Assembly: GCA_023423995.1 (NCBI GenBank)
Contig: JAFAEL010000236.1
Span: 1-15,704, forward strand
DNA: 15,704 bases
Direction: 5' to 3'
Origin: Pseudomonadota bacterium
GTDB taxonomy: Bacteria > Pseudomonadota > Alphaproteobacteria > Rhizobiales > Beijerinckiaceae
Part shown: positions 12,996 to 15,704 of the stretch, in pieces
Layout: every line of letters starts with the position of its first letter
How positions within the stretch are numbered: position 1 is the first letter of the stretch
The notes under the pieces: generated by a model
Database searches by the model: none
What the model saw: only the letters and a program-made list of their open reading frames with translations
Told to the model about the DNA's origin: nothing
Position numbers and translations under genes: made by a program

Positions 12996-14591
12996 ATGGC
13001 GGTGAGTTCGAGTTTCGTCGTTCAAGACGGCGTTCATCTGCATGTGCGTCGCTGCGGCGAGCGCGGCGTTCCGCTTGTTATGCTGCATCAGGCACCGACC
13101 TCCGCGCGTGTGTTCGAGAGCCGCCTCGAGCGGTTCGGCGCCGACTTCCAGTGCATCGCACCTGACATTCCGGGTCTCGGCCGTTCGGACGCGCTCGATA
13201 CCGACCCTGTCACGATCGAGAAGCTCGCAGCCCTGTTCAACGGCATGCTGGAGAAGCTCTCTGTCGGGCCCGCGCTTCTCTACGGCTCCCATACGGGAGC
13301 TCTCGTCGCGACCGAGATGGCGATCCAGCGGCCCGATCTCGCGGCGGCCGTGGTGACGAACGGCTACCCGATCTACACGGCCGAGGAGAGTGCGCAGCGG
13401 CTCGCGACCTATTTTCCCGCGCTCGAGCCGAATTGGGACGGATCGCACCTCGTCTGGCTCTGGTACCGCTACCGCGAGCAGTTCATCTACTGGCCATGGA
13501 ACACCAAGGATCCCGGTACGCGCGCTCATTGCGCGCTGCCGAGCCCGGAATACCTGCACAAGGGCGTAGCCGAGATCGCGGCCCGCCACGACAGCTACGC
13601 CCGGGTCTATGCCGCGGCCTTCGGGTACGACGCGCCCGCCGCCCTGACCCGGATTTCGGTACCGATGCACCTCGTTGTCGAGCACGAGGATTCGCTCTCG
13701 CTCAAGATCGGCCATGTCACGGAGGCGAAGGCGAGCCTCGCGCTCCATCCCTGCACGGAAGCCGATGTCGAGGCTGTGGAGCACGAGGTCCTGATCGAGG
13801 CGGCCGTCGGGATTCCGGCGCGCGGCCCAATCTCGATTTCGACGGCGAACGAGACCCGGTATCTCTCCGGCGGGGGCTGGCGGATCATCGCCCGGAGGCT
13901 GCGCGGGGCAGGGGGGCAGCGCCCTGTGGTGGTCCTTCCGCCCTTTCCGGCGGGCTCCGTCGCGATCGAGCCGGAACTGCCGCGCGCCCTCGATCGCGAC
14001 GTGATCCTGCTCGATCTGGACGAACTGCCCGGCAATGGCGATGCGCAGGCCGCGCTCCAGGCGCTTGGTGAGCTCCTGGCGGGCGTCCTGGACGTCTACG
14101 GCGTGGCATCGGCGGACCTCGTCGTACATGACGAGGCCCGGGCGCTCGCTCTTCCTCTCGTGCGCGCATCGGCGAGGATCGCTCGCGTGCTGGCCGTCGA
14201 AGCGGCGTCGGCCCCTCCCTCCATGGCCTTCGATCCCCGGCTTTGCGCATCCGGCGGCCACCTGCTCCGGCTCTGGGACCGGTTGCGCTTCAAAGGCCTC
14301 GGTGCATCCGAGCGGCCGCGGCACGAGAGCCTGGAGCGCCTTGGCCGGCTTGCCTGGAGCGCGATCGGCGCCGCCGAGCAGATCCCGGCGTGGGATCGCC
14401 TGATCGGGAACTTCGCGGCCGCGGCCGACGGCGAGCTCTTGGGCGAGCGGATCATGCTCCTCAAGGCGGGCGTGCATGCCCGGGAAGCCCTGGCTGGCTC
14501 GCCCGCGCCCGATCTGGGCTTCGAGCCGGGACCTCCAAACCGGCCGCTCGCCGCGGCTTTGCGGATGCTCTCGCAGGAGCAAGGCTCGTGA
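12996..14591 (+). CDS. Double alpha/beta-hydrolase-like protein without serine nucleophile
   Basis: A 531-aa protein with two alpha/beta-hydrolase-like halves. Half one (about 10-285) has PLVMLHQAPTS at the oxyanion-hole position, APDIPGLGRSDA, and a nucleophile elbow GSHTG (97-101) with His99 where Ser is usual. The likely acid loop is VVEHEDS near 225. Half two (about 292-531) repeats the pattern in decayed form: VVVLPPFPAGS, VILLDLDELPG and VVHDEARALAL (376-384), with no GxSxG. Hydrolases with an HTG elbow exist in proteobacteria (from memory) and lack assigned functions. Either it catalyses an atypical reaction such as a C-C lyase or decarboxylation step, or it is non-catalytic. It overlaps the downstream flavoprotein gene by 4 nt, so the two probably act in one pathway. 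There is no signal peptide. Confidence 0.82.
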   Translation: MAVSSSFVVQDGVHLHVRRCGERGVPLVMLHQAPTSARVFESRLERFGADFQCIAPDIPGLGRSDALDTDPVTIEKLAALFNGMLEKLSVGPALLYGSHTGALVATEMAIQRPDLAAAVVTNGYPIYTAEESAQRLATYFPALEPNWDGSHLVWLWYRYREQFIYWPWNTKDPGTRAHCALPSPEYLHKGVAEIAARHDSYARVYAAAFGYDAPAALTRISVPMHLVVEHEDSLSLKIGHVTEAKASLALHPCTEADVEAVEHEVLIEAAVGIPARGPISISTANETRYLSGGGWRIIARRLRGAGGQRPVVVLPPFPAGSVAIEPELPRALDRDVILLDLDELPGNGDAQAALQALGELLAGVLDVYGVASADLVVHDEARALALPLVRASARIARVLAVEAASAPPSMAFDPRLCASGGHLLRLWDRLRFKGLGASERPRHESLERLGRLAWSAIGAAEQIPAWDRLIGNFAAAADGELLGERIMLLKAGVHAREALAGSPAPDLGFEPGPPNRPLAAALRMLSQEQGS

Positions 14592-15704
14592 ATAATCCGG
14601 AGGTCCTCGGTCCCTGGCGGTGGCGCGGCCATTCCTTCAGGAACCGCATCCTGCTCACCGGCCATTCGGTGCTCTACGGCGAGAACGGCTTCTTCACGCC
14701 GCGCCATGCCGCGTATTACGAGGAGCGTGCCAGGGGTGGCGTCGGGCTCATCATCACCGAGCAGCAGGCCGCCCATCCTTCCGGCCGGAACTACCATCAG
14801 GGCCTCATCGCCTACTCGCCGGACGCCATCCCGTTCTACCGGGCGGTGACGGAGCCGGTTCGGGCGCTCGGCGTGCCGATCCTGGCGCAGCTGTTCTGCG
14901 GCGGCGCACAGGGCATCGGCACGATGTATATCGACGCCTGGCGGCCGCTCCTGTCGCCGTCGGGCATTCGGTCGACGCAGTTCGGCGAGACGCCCGCGGT
15001 GATGTCCGCCGAAGACATCGCCGACGTGAAGGCGTCGTTCGTGAGGTCGGCGCTACATGCCATGGAAGGCGGCTTCAGCGGCGTCCAGATCCACGCGGCG
15101 CACAGCCAACTTCTGGGCTCCTTCCTCAGCCCGGCCTTCAATCGGCGCGAGGATGAATACGGCGGATCGCTCCAGAACCGCTGCCGGATCGTCCGGGAGA
15201 TTGCGGCCGAGACGCGTGCCGCGATCGGCTCCGAGCCGCTTCTCGGGATCAGGATCTCGGCCGACGAGCATCTCGGAGAAGCCGGCATCACGCCCGAGGA
15301 GGCGCTCGATGCGGCGGAACTCCTCGCCGCGGAAGGGCATCTCGACTTCATCGACGTGTCGGCGGGCGGCTATTTCGCGAAGAGCGTGTCGGTGCCGCCA
15401 ATGGCCAGCCCGTTGCCGACAGGCTTCCTGACGAACTTCACCTCCAGGCTCCGCGACCGTGTGGGCAATCAGGTCGCGCTGTTCTCCGTCGGGCGCGTTA
15501 CCACGCTGGCCGATGCGGAGGCGGTGCTCACCGAGGGTCGACTCGACATGGTGGGAATGACCCGCGCCCACATGGCGGACCCGCACCATATCGCAAAGGC
15601 GCAGGGGGGCCGCGATGCCGAAATCCGCCATTGCATCGGCGCGAATGTCTGCGCGAAGCGCCTGGTCGAGAACACGCATGTGACCTGCGTGATGAACCCG
15701 GCCA
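14588..15704 (+). CDS. Old Yellow Enzyme-family flavin oxidoreductase, trimethylamine-dehydrogenase-like (runs off right edge)
   Basis: The first 372 residues of an OYE/TIM-barrel FMN oxidoreductase. Seen in order: NRILLTGHSVLYGENGFFTPRH, GVGLIITEQQAAHP, VPILAQLFCGG, the substrate/FMN block IHAAHSQLLGSFLSPAFNRREDEYGGSLQNR (about 165-195), FIDVSAGGY, FSVGRVTTLADAEAVL and GMTRAHMADPH. The C-terminal cysteine cluster that binds 4Fe-4S in 2,4-dienoyl-CoA reductase and trimethylamine dehydrogenase is Cys349, Ala352, Cys355, Cys367, so one ligand is missing. A FAD/NAD-binding half is expected beyond the edge. GTG at 14588 is the start: AGGAG at 14575-14579 precedes it, and GTGA overlaps the hydrolase stop. 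The substrate is unknown; candidates are N-methylated amines or enoyl thioesters. Confidence 0.9.
   Translation, partial: MNNPEVLGPWRWRGHSFRNRILLTGHSVLYGENGFFTPRHAAYYEERARGGVGLIITEQQAAHPSGRNYHQGLIAYSPDAIPFYRAVTEPVRALGVPILAQLFCGGAQGIGTMYIDAWRPLLSPSGIRSTQFGETPAVMSAEDIADVKASFVRSALHAMEGGFSGVQIHAAHSQLLGSFLSPAFNRREDEYGGSLQNRCRIVREIAAETRAAIGSEPLLGIRISADEHLGEAGITPEEALDAAELLAAEGHLDFIDVSAGGYFAKSVSVPPMASPLPTGFLTNFTSRLRDRVGNQVALFSVGRVTTLADAEAVLTEGRLDMVGMTRAHMADPHHIAKAQGGRDAEIRHCIGANVCAKRLVENTHVTCVMNPA

Noticed and set aside
12861..14582. 573-codon open frame on the minus strand
   Set aside because: Antisense to the double hydrolase gene; arginine-rich composition and no recognisable motif.
1..15704. tRNA, rRNA, CRISPR, insertion sequence or attachment site
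   Set aside because: Looked for T-arm consensus, repeat-spacer periodicity, transposase motifs and long terminal repeats on both strands by eye; none was found.

Overview
This is a GC-rich (by eye about two-thirds G+C) stretch of alphaproteobacterial chromosome, most likely from Hyphomicrobiales (Rhizobiales) and possibly near Methylobacteriaceae. Reasons: proteins resembling DUF4170, DUF6101 and DUF6894; a lipid A/Kdo block in the rhizobial order; a kinase-fold homoserine kinase next to rnhA; and a proteobacterial/plant-type glutamate-cysteine ligase. I see no rRNA, tRNA, CRISPR array, insertion sequence or phage gene. The genus is inference only.

Region 1 (1-2547, all minus strand): an envelope operon reading cysQ-like phosphatase, DUF4170 protein, DUF374 acyltransferase, kdtA/waaA (cut by the left edge). 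The last three are packed with a 4-nt gap or a 4-nt overlap. The DUF374 protein beside Kdo transferase points to lipid A secondary acylation.

Region 2 (2784-6475): a DUF6101 protein (plus), a secreted four-cysteine protein (minus), then rsmE (16S rRNA methylation) and gshA (first step of glutathione synthesis) on the plus strand, and a DUF6894 protein running into gshA.

Region 3 (6476-10134): an accessory-looking zone of small genes. It has an AT-richer 420-bp gap, a secreted eight-cysteine peptide, an unrecognised 94-aa protein, a DUF937 protein, a DUF1127 protein divergent from an LrhA-type LysR regulator with a clear T-N11-A dyad between them, and an isolated 52-aa Flp (type IVb) pilin. 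Convergent pairs here meet with only 2-8 nt between stop codons.

Region 4 (10341-12835, plus strand): thrB and rnhA (threonine synthesis and RNA/DNA hybrid removal), then an EamA/DMT-family transporter.

Region 5 (12996-right edge, plus strand): a two-gene unit of a double alpha/beta-hydrolase-like protein lacking a serine nucleophile and, overlapping it by GTGA, an Old Yellow Enzyme/trimethylamine-dehydrogenase-like flavoprotein lacking one expected Fe-S cysteine. A TTGACA promoter is placed so that the mRNA would be leaderless. This pair is the best candidate for an undescribed metabolic function in the window.
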